A stretch of DNA of 64,000 nucleotides from Mycobacterium sp. GA-1285 (GCF_001499905.1 NZ_LQIS01000004.1:98837-162836); one strand, 5' to 3'; shown: positions 1 to 9,775, numbered from the stretch's first letter. Notes: generated from the letters alone by a model not told the origin. Program-made: numbers and translations.

Positions 1-1077
1 GCCGTCGGGGTCGAGGGCCTGGGCCCGCACACCCGCGGTGCCGCGCACCACGTCCACGTCGCGCAACGACGGCACGTAGGCCCTGGCGGCGGTGATGAAT
101 CGCCGCTTGGACAGCGACCCGGACACCTCGCGGACCCCTGTGCGCCAGTGCCGCCGGGCGAACCGCCAGAAGGCGGGCGTCGAGGCGATGCCGGCCAGAT
201 CGCGCACCGACACCGTGCCCCAGGTATAGCCCTCACGCGCCAGTGCCAGCACCGCGTTGGGCCCGATCAGCACCTCGCCGTCCACCCGCGGGGTGAAGTG
301 GACCCCCAGGAACGGATAACGCGGGTCGGGCACCGGATAGACCAGACCGTTGACCAGATCGCGCCGGTTGGGTTCCAGCGCGTAGTACTCGCCGCGGAAC
401 GGCATGATCACCGGATCGGGGCCGTCGCCGGCCATCTCGGCGAGCCGGTCGCTCTGCAGGCCACCACACACGACGGCCCGGTCGAATCGGGCCCGGTCAC
501 CGCTTCCGGCCGCGCGGACCCTGACCACCACTTCGGTATCGCCCGCCCGTAGCCCCGTGACCTCATGTCCGACAAGGACTTTCGTGCCGGCTGCGGTAGC
601 ATCGGCGGCAAGCTTTCTGGTCACCTCCGCATAGTCGACGATCGACGTGGACGGGGAGTGCAGGGCGGCGATGCCGCGCACGTTTGACTCGAGTTCGTGC
701 AGTTCGTCTGCTCCGATGATCCGGACTCCCGGGACTTTGTTCGCCAACGCGCGCTGCTCGATGTCGGCGAGCCTGGCCTTCTCTTCTTCGGTGAGCGCGA
801 CCAGGACCTTGCCGCAAGCGATCCGGCGGATTCCGCGCTCGGCGCAGAACTGTTCGAGCAGGTGCACACCGCGACGACACAGCAGGGCCTTCTGCGAACC
901 GGGTTGGTAGTACAGACCCGCATGCACCACCCCGCTGTTGCGCCCGGTTTGATGCGATGCAAGGCGGTCTTCCTTCTCGAAGAGCGTGACTTCGGAGTCG
1001 GGACGGCGCCGCGCGATCTCGCGGGCCACCGCCACGCCGAGGATGCCGCCGCCGATCACCGCGACTCGTTCGGTCAT
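1..1077 (-). CDS. lhgO: L-2-hydroxyglutarate oxidase (partial, C-terminus off the window)
   Basis: FAD-dependent oxidoreductase of the DAO superfamily. LhgO enzymes oxidise L-2-hydroxyglutarate to 2-oxoglutarate. Translating the complement from the ATG at 1077 gives a start MTERVAVIGGGILG, a dinucleotide-binding GxGxxG near residues 9-14. The family signature TGRNSGVVHAGLYY follows near residue 45, and later segments include MPFRGEYY and YPVPDPRYPFLGVH, all typical of LhgO. About 359 residues are present of the usual ~395, and the frame is open to the window edge, so the gene is cut by the window, not broken. It is divergent from the RipD-like gene. Family assignment is from recognised motifs. 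Confidence 0.88.
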   Translation of the reverse strand, partial: MTERVAVIGGGILGVAVAREIARRRPDSEVTLFEKEDRLASHQTGRNSGVVHAGLYYQPGSQKALLCRRGVHLLEQFCAERGIRRIACGKVLVALTEEEKARLADIEQRALANKVPGVRIIGADELHELESNVRGIAALHSPSTSIVDYAEVTRKLAADATAAGTKVLVGHEVTGLRAGDTEVVVRVRAAGSGDRARFDRAVVCGGLQSDRLAEMAGDGPDPVIMPFRGEYYALEPNRRDLVNGLVYPVPDPRYPFLGVHFTPRVDGEVLIGPNAVLALAREGYTWGTVSVRDLAGIASTPAFWRFARRHWRTGVREVSGSLSKRRFITAARAYVPSLRDVDVVRGTAGVRAQALDPDG

Positions 1078-1235
1078 CGCCAGACGCCGCAACAAAGGAA
1101 GGTAGTCACTGTTCGGTTACGGTACTGCATCTCATTGACGCTGAGCCAGGCGCGAATTGGCATCACGAGCAAACCACGCGGTACAAGTGATTACAGCGCC
1201 ATCGGTATGCGCAGACGAAGAAAGAGCAACGAACC

Positions 1236-1778
1236 ATGAGACGCATCTACGCCCTGGTGCTCGGTGTCGCCCTGTTGGTGATCATCCCTGGGGTGGCGGC
1301 CGCCGCACCATCCTCGCGGTCCGCGGCAAACCAGCAGGCGGTCGACCTCGTCATCGCCCGGGGTCTTGCGCAGCGCGGTGTCCCGTTCTCGTACGGCGGG
1401 GGAGACGCGAACGGGCCGACGCGGGGCAGCGGTACGGCCGAGAATGCCGCGGGTCTCGACCGTGAGGGTCGCATCGTCGGGCTGAATCCCGCGGTCAGCA
1501 CCGTCGGTTTCGACGCCTCCGGCCTCATGGTCTATTCGTTCGCCGGTATCGGGGTCAAGCTACCGCGGTCGTCAGGCGCGCAGTACAACGTCGGGCAGAA
1601 GGTGTTGCCGTCCGAGGCGCTGCCGGGAGACATGATCTTCTACGGCCCCAACGGAAATCAGAGCGTGGCACTGTATTTGGGCAACGGGCAGATGCTGGAG
1701 GCCACCGAATCCGGTGTGGCGACGTCGCCGGTGCGGACCAACAACATGGCGCCGTACCTGGTTCGCATCATCAAGTGA
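1236..1778 (+). CDS. RipD-like NlpC/P60 protein, catalytic residues lost
   Basis: Secreted 180-residue NlpC/P60-fold protein. A signal peptide covers residues 1 to about 24 (hydrophobic core ending AAAA-P). The domain begins near residue 34 (AVDLVIARGLAQRGVPFSYGGG). In active members the nucleophile sits in D-C-S-G; here the motif is DASG with Ala94. The catalytic-His position is Ser143 in NQSVALYLGNG. M. tuberculosis RipD shows the same type of substitution and binds peptidoglycan without cutting it. This protein stops just after the domain, so the C-terminal extension of RipD is absent. Expected role: non-hydrolytic cell-wall binding outside the membrane. A possible hairpin terminator follows the stop. 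Confidence 0.85.
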   Translation: MRRIYALVLGVALLVIIPGVAAAAPSSRSAANQQAVDLVIARGLAQRGVPFSYGGGDANGPTRGSGTAENAAGLDREGRIVGLNPAVSTVGFDASGLMVYSFAGIGVKLPRSSGAQYNVGQKVLPSEALPGDMIFYGPNGNQSVALYLGNGQMLEATESGVATSPVRTNNMAPYLVRIIK

Positions 1779-1779
1779 T

Positions 1780-1795
1780 CGCCTGCCGGCAGGCG
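1780..1795 (+). terminator. Possible hairpin terminator after the RipD-like gene
   Basis: Perfect 16-base palindrome CGCCTGCCGGCAGGCG starting 2 bases after the stop codon. It can form a 6-bp GC stem with a CCGG loop. There is no T-tract, which is common for mycobacterial terminators, so function is inferred. Confidence 0.4.
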
Positions 1796-1880
1796 CCCGG
1801 CGCCTTGACCTGACCCTCAGGGAGTCCCCGAGGTGGCCGAAGTGTGGGTGCGCGGCGACGATCGCTGATAAAGAGGACTC

Positions 1881-3065
1881 ATGTCGTCGACAATCGAAGC
1901 CGCCGAGGGAATCGCCGAACGGGTGCGCACCCTGCGCGAGATCGTGCAGAGGGAAGCCGGTGAGTCGGAGCGGCTGCGCACGCTCAGCCCAGCCGTCGTG
2001 GAGGCGATGTGGGACACCGGGCTGATGACGGCGTTCAACCCCGCGCCCGCCGGTGGCAGCGAACCGTCGTTCGCCGAGATGATCGAGACGTGGATCGAGA
2101 TGGCCTGGCAGGACGGATCTTTCGGCTGGATCGGCATCGCCAACCTGCCGTCGTCGTTCGCTGCCGCCGCGTACCTGCCCGACGCCGGGTTCGCCGAGGT
2201 GTTCACCGCGCTCGACAATCGGGTCACGATGGGCGGGCAGTTCTTCCCGAACGGTCAAGGCGCCGCGGTACCCGGCGGTTACCGGCTGACCGGATCGTGG
2301 AGCTTCGGTTCGGGGATCGGGCATGCGCAGTATGTCGCTGCCGGCTTTCTTCCGATGGACGGGACCGAGATGCGCTGGGTCAGCGAAGGGGTGCCGGACA
2401 TGCAGGTCGCCATCCTGCCGCGTGAGGAGGTCAGCTTCAACGACGGCTGGTACGTGCAGGGGCTCAAGGGGACGGGCTCCTACGACTACAGCGTCGAGGA
2501 CGTTTTCGTGCCGGCCGAGCGGACGTTCGCGTTGTTCACGCGCGAGCCGCTGCGCGGATCCTCACCGGCGACGCGGATGGGCATGATGCCCGTCACCGCG
2601 GCCGGGCATGCGTCATGGGCGCTCGGCGTCGCCAAGAGCATGTTGGACGACGTCGAAGAACTGGCCGCCACGAAATACCGGATGAGTGACATGGCGTCGC
2701 TGGCCAGTCGGCCGACCTTCCAGAAGGGGCTGGCCCACCACGTCGCGGCGTGGCGGGCGGCGCGGCTGCTGGTGCTCGATGCGTTCGCAACGGCAGAAGC
2801 CAGTGTGGCGGACGGGGAGGACTTGACCCCGGGCCTGCGCGCGGACATGAGGGTGGCCGCGGTGTATGCCACCGACGTGGCCCGCCAGTGTGCGGAGTGG
2901 GCACATCTGGTCGCGGGCACCAGCTCGATCCGCGAAGGCAGCCGTCTGGAACGTGCGTTCCGCGACATGTACACCGGTACCCAGCACGCGTTCATCAGCG
3001 AGAAGGTGGCGATCGACGCGGCTCAGGTCTGGCTCGGGATCATCGAGGACCAGTTCGGCCTCTGA
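1881..3065 (+). CDS. Acyl-CoA dehydrogenase-fold flavoprotein (HsaA-like monooxygenase group)
   Basis: 394-residue protein of the acyl-CoA dehydrogenase fold. The N-terminal helical domain reads LRTLSPAVVEAMWDTGLMTAFNP with a PAGGSEP segment. The middle beta domain has the GGQFFPNG and GYRLTGSWSFGSG flavin-cleft segments. The C-terminal helical bundle ends with the family motif HLVAGTSSIREGSRLERA. This pattern is closer to group D flavin monooxygenases and hydroxylases (HsaA, XiaF, DszC types) than to beta-oxidation dehydrogenases, because the catalytic glutamate context of FadE is not evident. Substrate unknown. It is convergent with the acyl-CoA synthetase downstream, so the two need not be co-transcribed. 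Confidence 0.8.
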   Translation: MSSTIEAAEGIAERVRTLREIVQREAGESERLRTLSPAVVEAMWDTGLMTAFNPAPAGGSEPSFAEMIETWIEMAWQDGSFGWIGIANLPSSFAAAAYLPDAGFAEVFTALDNRVTMGGQFFPNGQGAAVPGGYRLTGSWSFGSGIGHAQYVAAGFLPMDGTEMRWVSEGVPDMQVAILPREEVSFNDGWYVQGLKGTGSYDYSVEDVFVPAERTFALFTREPLRGSSPATRMGMMPVTAAGHASWALGVAKSMLDDVEELAATKYRMSDMASLASRPTFQKGLAHHVAAWRAARLLVLDAFATAEASVADGEDLTPGLRADMRVAAVYATDVARQCAEWAHLVAGTSSIREGSRLERAFRDMYTGTQHAFISEKVAIDAAQVWLGIIEDQFGL

Positions 3066-3089
3066 TCATCCCGTGCGGCGACGACCGGG

Positions 3090-4640
3090 TCACCGGACAA
3101 CCGCTTCGAGGACGCCGTCGACGATCATGGCGCGCAGCGTCTTGCGGTCGAACTTTCCGCTGGGCAGGATCGGGATCTGATCGCCGGAGACCAGCACCCA
3201 GCGGGTCGGCACCTTGTACGCGGACAGGTGGTCGCGGGCGTGCGCGGCCAACGCCTCGACGTCGATGCCTTCGGCGGTGGGCACGACGACTGCGCATACT
3301 TCCTCCCCGCGTCGCGCGTCGTCGATGCCGAGCACGAGACACTGTGCCACGCCGGGGGATTCCTCGATGACCGCCTGCACCTCGAGCGGTGAGACATTGG
3401 CGCCGGCGGCCTTGATCATGTCGGTGGTCCGGCCGACGTAGAACAGCCGCGGGTCGCCGGGTCTGCGGTAGACGCGGTCACCCGTGTGGTACCAACCGTT
3501 TTCGTCGAAGGTCTCCCACCGCTCGCGCTTGTTGTAGCCCGCCATCACGCCGATGCCGCGGATCAGCAACTCGCCGACCTGCCCGTCGGGAACCGGTGTG
3601 CCGTCGTCGTCGACGATGCACATGTCGGTGTACGCGAATCCGCCCGCGGTCTCGGACATGGTGCGGTGCACGGGATATCCGTCGGGTACGTCGACCATCG
3701 CGATGTCGAGCGGTCCGTCGCGCAGCATCGGCGCGCAGGCCAGATCCCGGCTGGGGAAACTCGGATGGTCACGGAGCCGCTGGGTGAACGCGGGCCATCC
3801 GACGACTCCGGCGGCCCGCTCACGCTCAATCAGATCCAGTGCGCCTCTGGCGTCCAGTCGGGGCATGACGAGCACGGTGACGGGTTCGTGCAGCGCGCCG
3901 GTCGCCGCGAGCAGGCCCCCGACCCAGAAGAACGGCATCGCGCACAGGATCCGCACAGCGCCTTCGCTTTTGGAGACCGCACGGATCGCGTTCGGCCATG
4001 TCGACGTCTGCCGCACAAGGGTGCCGTGGGTGTGCATGACACCCTTCGGATCCGCGGTCGAACCCGAGGTGTGGATGACCACGGCGAGATCGGCGGGGCT
4101 CACCTCGTCCTGCGCGGCGGCCAGCACCTCGGCGGGCACACCCTTGCCGTCGCACCCGGTGGCCCAGTGGGGGACTGGGTGGTCGACGAACACGATCCGG
4201 CGTAGGTATGGGGCGGCCGTCATGGCCAACCGTGTGCCCTGCTGGGCCGTCAACTCCGGCCAAGCCTTTTCGAATCGGTCGGCGACGTCGATGCTCAAGA
4301 CGCGGCGGGGAGCGACGATGAGCGCGATGTCGGCCAGCCGGGCGACTTTGGCGATCTCCGCCGGGGCGTACAGCGTGCTGAGCGGCACGGCCAGTGCGCC
4401 GATGCGCGACACGGCAAGCCACCAGATGATCCAGTCCACCCCGTTGGGGAAGAACAATCCGACGCGGGTGCCCTTGCCGACGCCCTCGCCGATGAGCCAT
4501 CGAGCTATGCGCGCCGAGCGCTGATCCGCCTCGCGGTAGGTGAGTCGGTCCGTCGGGGTGACCAGATAGGTGTGGTCGCCGAATTCGGCGGAAGCGCGCG
4601 CTAAGAGCGCGGGAACGGTCGGTCGCGGCTGCTGGGTCAC
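3090..4640 (-). CDS. Acyl-CoA synthetase (class I adenylate-forming, FadD-like)
   Basis: 516-residue AMP-binding enzyme that would activate a carboxylic acid to acyl-AMP and then acyl-CoA. The P-loop A3 motif HTSGSTADPKGVMHTHG is near residues 190-206. YHTGDRVYRRPGD and GRTTDMIKAAGANVSPLEVQ (A7/A8 hinge) follow, and the catalytic-lysine A10 segment PSGKFDRKTLR is close to the C-terminus. Start is GTG at 4640. It lies downstream of the Ag85 gene on the same strand, but a strong hairpin between them suggests separate transcription. Substrate cannot be deduced: the acyl pocket is unlike recognised long-chain FadDs, and a medium-chain or aromatic acid is possible. Confidence 0.87.
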   Translation of the reverse strand: MTQQPRPTVPALLARASAEFGDHTYLVTPTDRLTYREADQRSARIARWLIGEGVGKGTRVGLFFPNGVDWIIWWLAVSRIGALAVPLSTLYAPAEIAKVARLADIALIVAPRRVLSIDVADRFEKAWPELTAQQGTRLAMTAAPYLRRIVFVDHPVPHWATGCDGKGVPAEVLAAAQDEVSPADLAVVIHTSGSTADPKGVMHTHGTLVRQTSTWPNAIRAVSKSEGAVRILCAMPFFWVGGLLAATGALHEPVTVLVMPRLDARGALDLIERERAAGVVGWPAFTQRLRDHPSFPSRDLACAPMLRDGPLDIAMVDVPDGYPVHRTMSETAGGFAYTDMCIVDDDGTPVPDGQVGELLIRGIGVMAGYNKRERWETFDENGWYHTGDRVYRRPGDPRLFYVGRTTDMIKAAGANVSPLEVQAVIEESPGVAQCLVLGIDDARRGEEVCAVVVPTAEGIDVEALAAHARDHLSAYKVPTRWVLVSGDQIPILPSGKFDRKTLRAMIVDGVLEAVVR

Positions 4641-4662
4641 GCAGTGATTGTCTCCAAACGCG

Positions 4663-4695
4663 CACTGGGCGACCGCACGAGGCGGTCGTCCAGTG
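4663..4695 (-). terminator. Strong hairpin terminator downstream of the Ag85 gene
   Basis: Two 14-base arms (4663-4676 and 4682-4695) pair around a 5-base loop with one G.U wobble. The structure begins 11 bases beyond the Ag85 stop on the minus strand and ends before the acyl-CoA synthetase start. It has no clear U-run but is very stable, so I read it as an intrinsic-type terminator insulating the two genes. Confidence 0.75.
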
Positions 4696-4706
4696 GCGTC
4701 AGGAGC

Positions 4707-5885
<1,179 letters not shown>

Positions 5886-6554
5886 TCATTTGCCGTTGGC
5901 CGACAGGCGCCGACGTGCGTAAGCCTTGAGTTCGGCGGACAACGCGTCGGCCGCGAGCAGCTCTGGAAGCAAGGACCGGTCGGACATCCTTGCGCGGAAT
6001 GCCAACTCGACGGTCACATCGTGGTCGGGGCGGTGCTCGATGGAGATCGCATCGCCGGCCCCCACCGTACCCGGCGAGATAACCCGCAGGTACGCACCGG
6101 GTTTGGCGGCCGCGGTGAAGGTCTTCATCCAGCGGTCGATCTGAAGGAAGGCCGCAAAGGTGCGGCACGGGGTGCGCGGCGCCGAGACCTCGAGCAGAAG
6201 GCCGTCGGTGCCGACGCGCCAGCGTTCACCGATGCGGGCCTGCGTCACGTCGACGTTTGCCGTGGTGAGGTTCTCGCCGAACATGCCGTTGCTCAGCGGG
6301 CGGTCGAGTCGACTTTCCCAGTCGTCGAGGTCTTCTCGCGCATATGCGTACACGGCTTGGTCGTCACCGCCGTGCAGCTTCGAATGCCCGATGGTGTCGC
6401 CGACGAGTCCGCTACCCAAGCCGCCGCGCAACGGGCCCGGCGCACGCACCGCGACCCGATCCGGCACTGCAACCTTGTCGATACCCGTTGATCTCGATGG
6501 CGCATCGGGATTGACCCGCACCCGTGCGACATTCACTGACAGCACTCGCGCCAC
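5886..6554 (-). CDS. MOSC domain-containing protein (YiiM-like)
   Basis: 222-residue cytoplasmic protein with a MOSC domain, the fold that binds sulfurated molybdenum cofactor. Recognisable segments are the N-terminal SVNVARVRVNP, KLHGGDDQAVYAYAREDLDDWE, NGMFGENLTT, and the conserved cysteine in SAPRTPCRTFAAF near residue 130, followed by a C-terminal three-helix tail as in YiiM. Members reduce N-hydroxylated compounds or deliver sulfur to molybdoenzymes; which applies here is not visible. Start is GTG at 6554. The gene diverges from the small membrane-protein gene downstream. Confidence 0.86.
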   Translation of the reverse strand: MARVLSVNVARVRVNPDAPSRSTGIDKVAVPDRVAVRAPGPLRGGLGSGLVGDTIGHSKLHGGDDQAVYAYAREDLDDWESRLDRPLSNGMFGENLTTANVDVTQARIGERWRVGTDGLLLEVSAPRTPCRTFAAFLQIDRWMKTFTAAAKPGAYLRVISPGTVGAGDAISIEHRPDHDVTVELAFRARMSDRSLLPELLAADALSAELKAYARRRLSANGK

Positions 6555-6680
6555 CCGGACAGGTTAGCGGCGGAATCGGCAAGCGGCCTCGACAGGATTT
6601 CCCGACTCGAGCCCTTAACAAGGGCTACTACCGAGCGTAGTATTCACGGCGTCAGGATCGACGAAGCGGAGGACGTATCC

Positions 6681-7112
6681 GTGAAGTGGAGTTTCGCCCA
6701 AGTCGGCCTGCTGGTCATCGCCATCTTCCACATCCTCCAGGCGGTGATCGGCTTCATCGTGGAGCCGAGCTTCGCGACGGGCCCGGGTGCACCGACCGCG
6801 CAGATCCTCGGAATGGACTTCAACGGCTGGCACGCCGTCGCCGGACTCGCCCTGTTCGGACCAGGGCTGGTGTTCGTGTTGCGCAAGTCGTGGTCGGTGT
6901 TGTATCTGCTCGCCGCGGCGGTGGCGGTCGCGTTGCCGGGCTTGTGGGCTTTCTTCTCGCATCAGGTCGCGTACGTGTTCACGTTCCCTAACAACATCAC
7001 CGACGCGGTGGTTCATCTGGTGACGGCCGCGGTGATGTTGGCGATCGCCGGTATCCAGATCCGCATGGACGGTGGTTTGCAGAACTCGCTGGCCGATCTG
7101 CATCACCGCTAG
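6681..7112 (+). CDS. DUF4383-like four-helix membrane protein
   Basis: 143-residue integral membrane protein with four predicted helices, near residues 6-28, 48-68, 74-94 and 106-126. The pattern, with short acidic and glycine-rich loops (EPSFATGPGAP, GMDFNGWHAVAG), resembles actinobacterial DUF4383 proteins of unknown function. Start is GTG at 6681, supported by GGAGGA about 7 bases upstream. The stop codon lies inside the left arm of a long inverted repeat, which may end transcription. No function is proposed. Confidence 0.7.
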   Translation: MKWSFAQVGLLVIAIFHILQAVIGFIVEPSFATGPGAPTAQILGMDFNGWHAVAGLALFGPGLVFVLRKSWSVLYLLAAAVAVALPGLWAFFSHQVAYVFTFPNNITDAVVHLVTAAVMLAIAGIQIRMDGGLQNSLADLHHR

Positions 7113-7174
7113 TGTGCACTCAGATCGCGAAAAGCCGTGATTCGGTATGGATTTGCGATCTGAATGCACGCTAG
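7109..7174. repeat. Long imperfect inverted repeat (20-bp arms, 26-base spacer)
   Basis: Arms 7109-7128 and 7155-7174 are reverse complements at 18 of 20 positions, beginning CTAG(T/C)GTGCA. The left arm contains the TAG stop of the preceding gene. It could be a terminator or a copy of a mycobacterial intergenic repeat. The spacer is 26 bases, long for a simple hairpin. I saw no second copy in this window. Confidence 0.75.
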
Positions 7175-7213
7175 CGCGACCGCCGGCGCCACACCGAGTG
7201 CGGTTGACCCCCG

Positions 7214-7354
7214 CTACTCGGCGCCGTCCTCGTCGTCGGCCGAAGGCAGGCCCTCGGGTGGCGGCGTCGAATACGCAGGGGCTGTCGGCGGAATACCTTG
7301 TTCTGCGCTGTCGCCCTGCTTCGCGTCGTCCGAGGGTTGTTCGGGTGAGCTCAT
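7214..7354 (-). CDS. Small acidic proline-rich protein
   Basis: 46-residue product from an ATG at 7354 with AGGAG 7 bases upstream. The sequence is rich in Pro, Ser, Glu and Asp (begins MSSPEQPSDDAKQGDSAEQG, ends SADDEDGAE), has no cysteine, no membrane helix and no signal peptide, and is likely disordered. It matches no family I recognise. The good ribosome site and actinobacterial codon use support translation. Longer upstream readings of this frame lack such a site. Confidence 0.5.
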   Translation of the reverse strand: MSSPEQPSDDAKQGDSAEQGIPPTAPAYSTPPPEGLPSADDEDGAE

Positions 7355-7590
7355 CGTTTCTCCTAGGCCGTGATCTTCACGGATCGTCTCGCCGAGCGAT
7401 ACCCCCGCCCCCAACGGGAGAAACCGCGTAGTTGGGATCGGTAGCCGAACGGTTCCCGGGTACGAACAGCGACGCCGGCGGTGGCAGGCGACCGTAGCAC
7501 CGCTCGAAATCAACTGACCGAGGGCCCATCCAACGTGTCGTACCCCGGAGTCGACCGAGCGCGAACGAGTTCGCTTGAGCGACACCATCG

Positions 7591-8127
7591 GTGGCTATCG
7601 TGAGTCGAATGCACGGCTGGACCGCCGCCGCGTCCTTCGGACGCTCGGACTGCGAACTCATCGACGACGCCCTGCTCGCCCAGCCCGTCCTCGCCCTCAC
7701 CAGCCTGACGTACGTCGCCGTCGGGATCTTTGTCCTGTGCTGGGCCATGCGCGGAAGAGCGCTGCTGACAGGAACCGCAGGAGTGGCGCTTGTAGGTGTC
7801 GGTGTCGGCAGCTTCGTGTTCCACGGGCCTCAGCCGCCGTGGGCGGGCCCGGTCCACGACTGGCCCATCGTCGCGTTGGCGGGGGTGTGCGTCATCGGTG
7901 TGGCCCGTGGCGCGCGAGGGCAGCGGTCGGCGTGGGTCGCTGCGGCCGCGATCTTCGCGCTCGGTCTGGCCGCCTATGCAGCTGGGCGCACGGGTTCGCC
8001 GCTGTGCCGGCCGGACAGCCTGTGGCAGTACCACGGTGTCTGGCATGTGTTGTCGGGCGCCGCAGGGGGATTAGCTGCCTGGGCCATGATGCCCACACCT
8101 CAGTATCGTTCACCTGGATGCCGTTAG
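7591..8127 (+). CDS. CREST-superfamily membrane protein (ceramidase-like)
   Basis: 178-residue multipass membrane protein, about six helices. Conserved residues match the CREST metal-hydrolase pattern (alkaline ceramidase, PAQR and Per1 relatives): an early DCELID segment, Ser and His in GSFVFHGPQPPW, the HDW pair near residue 88, and a late paired-histidine motif WQYHGVWHVLSG. These would form a membrane-embedded zinc site; substrate unknown. Start could be GTG 7591, GTG 7600 or ATG 7609; no strong ribosome site decides. The 3' end overlaps the ThrE start by 10 bases, so the two are probably one operon. Confidence 0.68.
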   Translation: MAIVSRMHGWTAAASFGRSDCELIDDALLAQPVLALTSLTYVAVGIFVLCWAMRGRALLTGTAGVALVGVGVGSFVFHGPQPPWAGPVHDWPIVALAGVCVIGVARGARGQRSAWVAAAAIFALGLAAYAAGRTGSPLCRPDSLWQYHGVWHVLSGAAGGLAAWAMMPTPQYRSPGCR

Positions 8128-9701
8128 ATCGAACGCCGCGTGGCCGCGTCCGCCGCGGCCTACGCAAGGCGCTGCGCGGCCCCCGCGATCCGGCGCCCGT
8201 CGCGGGGCAACGGCGCCGACGTTCCGAGGGCATGGGCGACCTGCATACCCGCAAGGTGCTCGATCTGACGATCCGCCTCGCCGAGGTGATGTTGTCGTCA
8301 GGCTCGGGCACCGCCGATGTCGTCGCGACCGCTCAAGACGTCGCCCAGGCCTATCGACTGACCGACTGCGTCGTCGACATCTTCGTCACCACCGTCATCG
8401 TGTCGGCATTACCGACCGCGGACAGCCCGCCACTGACCATCGTCCGCGCGGTGCACACCCGGTCGACGGACTACACGCGGCTGGACGACCTCGACCGACT
8501 CATCCAGCGGATCACCGCCGGGGGTGTGACCGTCGACCAGGCCCATGAGGCCATGGACGCCTTGACCGAACGCCCGCACCCGTACCCTCGTTGGCTGGCG
8601 ACCGCGGGCTGGGCCGGCTTTGCCCTGGGAATCGCGATGCTGCTCGGCGGCGACTGGCTGACTTGTCTGCTGGCTGCTCTGACGTCAGCGGTCATCGACC
8701 AGGTGGGCCGGAGGCTGAACCGGATCGGCACCCCGTTCTTCTTCCAGCAGGTGACCGGTGCGGCGATAGCCACCACGGTCGCCGTGGCGGCGTTTCTCTA
8801 TGCCGATGTGGGGCCGACGGTCATGGTGGCCACCGGGATCGTGATGTTGCTGTCGGGGCTGACGCTGGTCGGCGCCATGCAGGACGCGGTGACCGGCTAC
8901 ATGCTGACCTCGATCGCCCGGCTGGGGGAGGCGGTGTTGCTCACGTCGGGAATCGTCGTGGGCATCCTCGCGGGGCTGCAGGTCGCCGAGATCGCCGGCA
9001 TCTCGATCTCGCTGCACGTCGACGCGACCGAATCGTTCATCGCGCCGAGCGGTGCGCTGAGGATCTCGCTCGCGGTGTTCGGGGCGGCGTTGGCGGGCGC
9101 GTGTCTGACCATCGCGAGCTACGCGCCGCTGCGGGGGATCCTCACCGCGGGACTCGTCGCCGGACTCGCCGAGGCGGTGCTGATCGCTCTGGGCAACGCG
9201 GGCTTCGGCCAGGTGTTCGCCAGCGGAGCGGCCGCCGTCGGGGTGGGTTTCGTCGCCACGCTGATCTCGATCCGACGGCAGGCGCCCGCGCTGGTGACCG
9301 CCACCGCGGGCATCATGCCGATGCTGCCCGGCCTCGCGGTCTTCCGCGCGGTGTTCTCCTTCGCCGTCGACGGTAACTTCGACAACGGGATCCGCCAGAT
9401 GATGTCGGCGATCGCGATCGCGCTCGCTCTCGGCAGCGGGGTGGTGTTGGGGGAGTTCATCGGCTCGCCGTTGCGCTTCCGCGCCGGGCGCATCGGCGAC
9501 TTCCTCCGCAAGGAAGGCCCACCCGGGCTCCGTCGAGCGGTCGGTCGCGTCGCCCGTCTCCAGCCGGCCGGCGACCAGCCGGGGCAAATCCCGCGAATGC
9601 GAAGCGTTGCCTTGCAACCGTCGCCGACCGACGACACGGAGCCGGATTCGCAGGACAGTGACCCGTCCGAAGAGGACACTGAGGGCACGGAGAAGCAGTA
9701 G
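8118..9701 (+). CDS. Threonine/serine exporter ThrE family protein
   Basis: 527-residue membrane protein matching the ThrE family and close in length to M. tuberculosis Rv3737. A cytoplasmic N-terminal domain (residues about 35-165: HTRKVLDLTIRLAEVMLSSGSGTADVV, DIFVTTVIVSALP) is the DUF1212 part. It precedes about ten transmembrane helices with GGDWLTCLLAAL, ITAGLVAGLAEAVLIALGNAGFG-like and TAGIMPMLPGLAVFRAVF segments. An acidic tail (DDTEPDSQDSDPSEEDTEGTE) ends it. ThrE proteins export threonine and serine using proton-motive force. Start is ATG 8118, overlapping the upstream CREST-like gene. The frame is open upstream of 8118 but that part is the shadow of the CREST-like gene. Confidence 0.88.
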   Translation: MPLDRTPRGRVRRGLRKALRGPRDPAPVAGQRRRRSEGMGDLHTRKVLDLTIRLAEVMLSSGSGTADVVATAQDVAQAYRLTDCVVDIFVTTVIVSALPTADSPPLTIVRAVHTRSTDYTRLDDLDRLIQRITAGGVTVDQAHEAMDALTERPHPYPRWLATAGWAGFALGIAMLLGGDWLTCLLAALTSAVIDQVGRRLNRIGTPFFFQQVTGAAIATTVAVAAFLYADVGPTVMVATGIVMLLSGLTLVGAMQDAVTGYMLTSIARLGEAVLLTSGIVVGILAGLQVAEIAGISISLHVDATESFIAPSGALRISLAVFGAALAGACLTIASYAPLRGILTAGLVAGLAEAVLIALGNAGFGQVFASGAAAVGVGFVATLISIRRQAPALVTATAGIMPMLPGLAVFRAVFSFAVDGNFDNGIRQMMSAIAIALALGSGVVLGEFIGSPLRFRAGRIGDFLRKEGPPGLRRAVGRVARLQPAGDQPGQIPRMRSVALQPSPTDDTEPDSQDSDPSEEDTEGTEKQ

Positions 9702-9775
9702 CTGCAAAGTTTGGCCGCCGCGGCCCAAGGTTATAAATTCTAAGCATCATTCGCTCTACCGCTGGAGGCACGCTG

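Noticed and set aside
7575..8117. Long open frame upstream of the ThrE start
   Set aside because: It overlaps the CREST-like gene in another frame, is Arg-rich, and has no ThrE homology before 8118.
8685..9728. 347-residue minus-strand frame opposite ThrE
   Set aside because: Arg/His/Gln-rich composition typical of the antisense of a GC-rich gene, with no domain.
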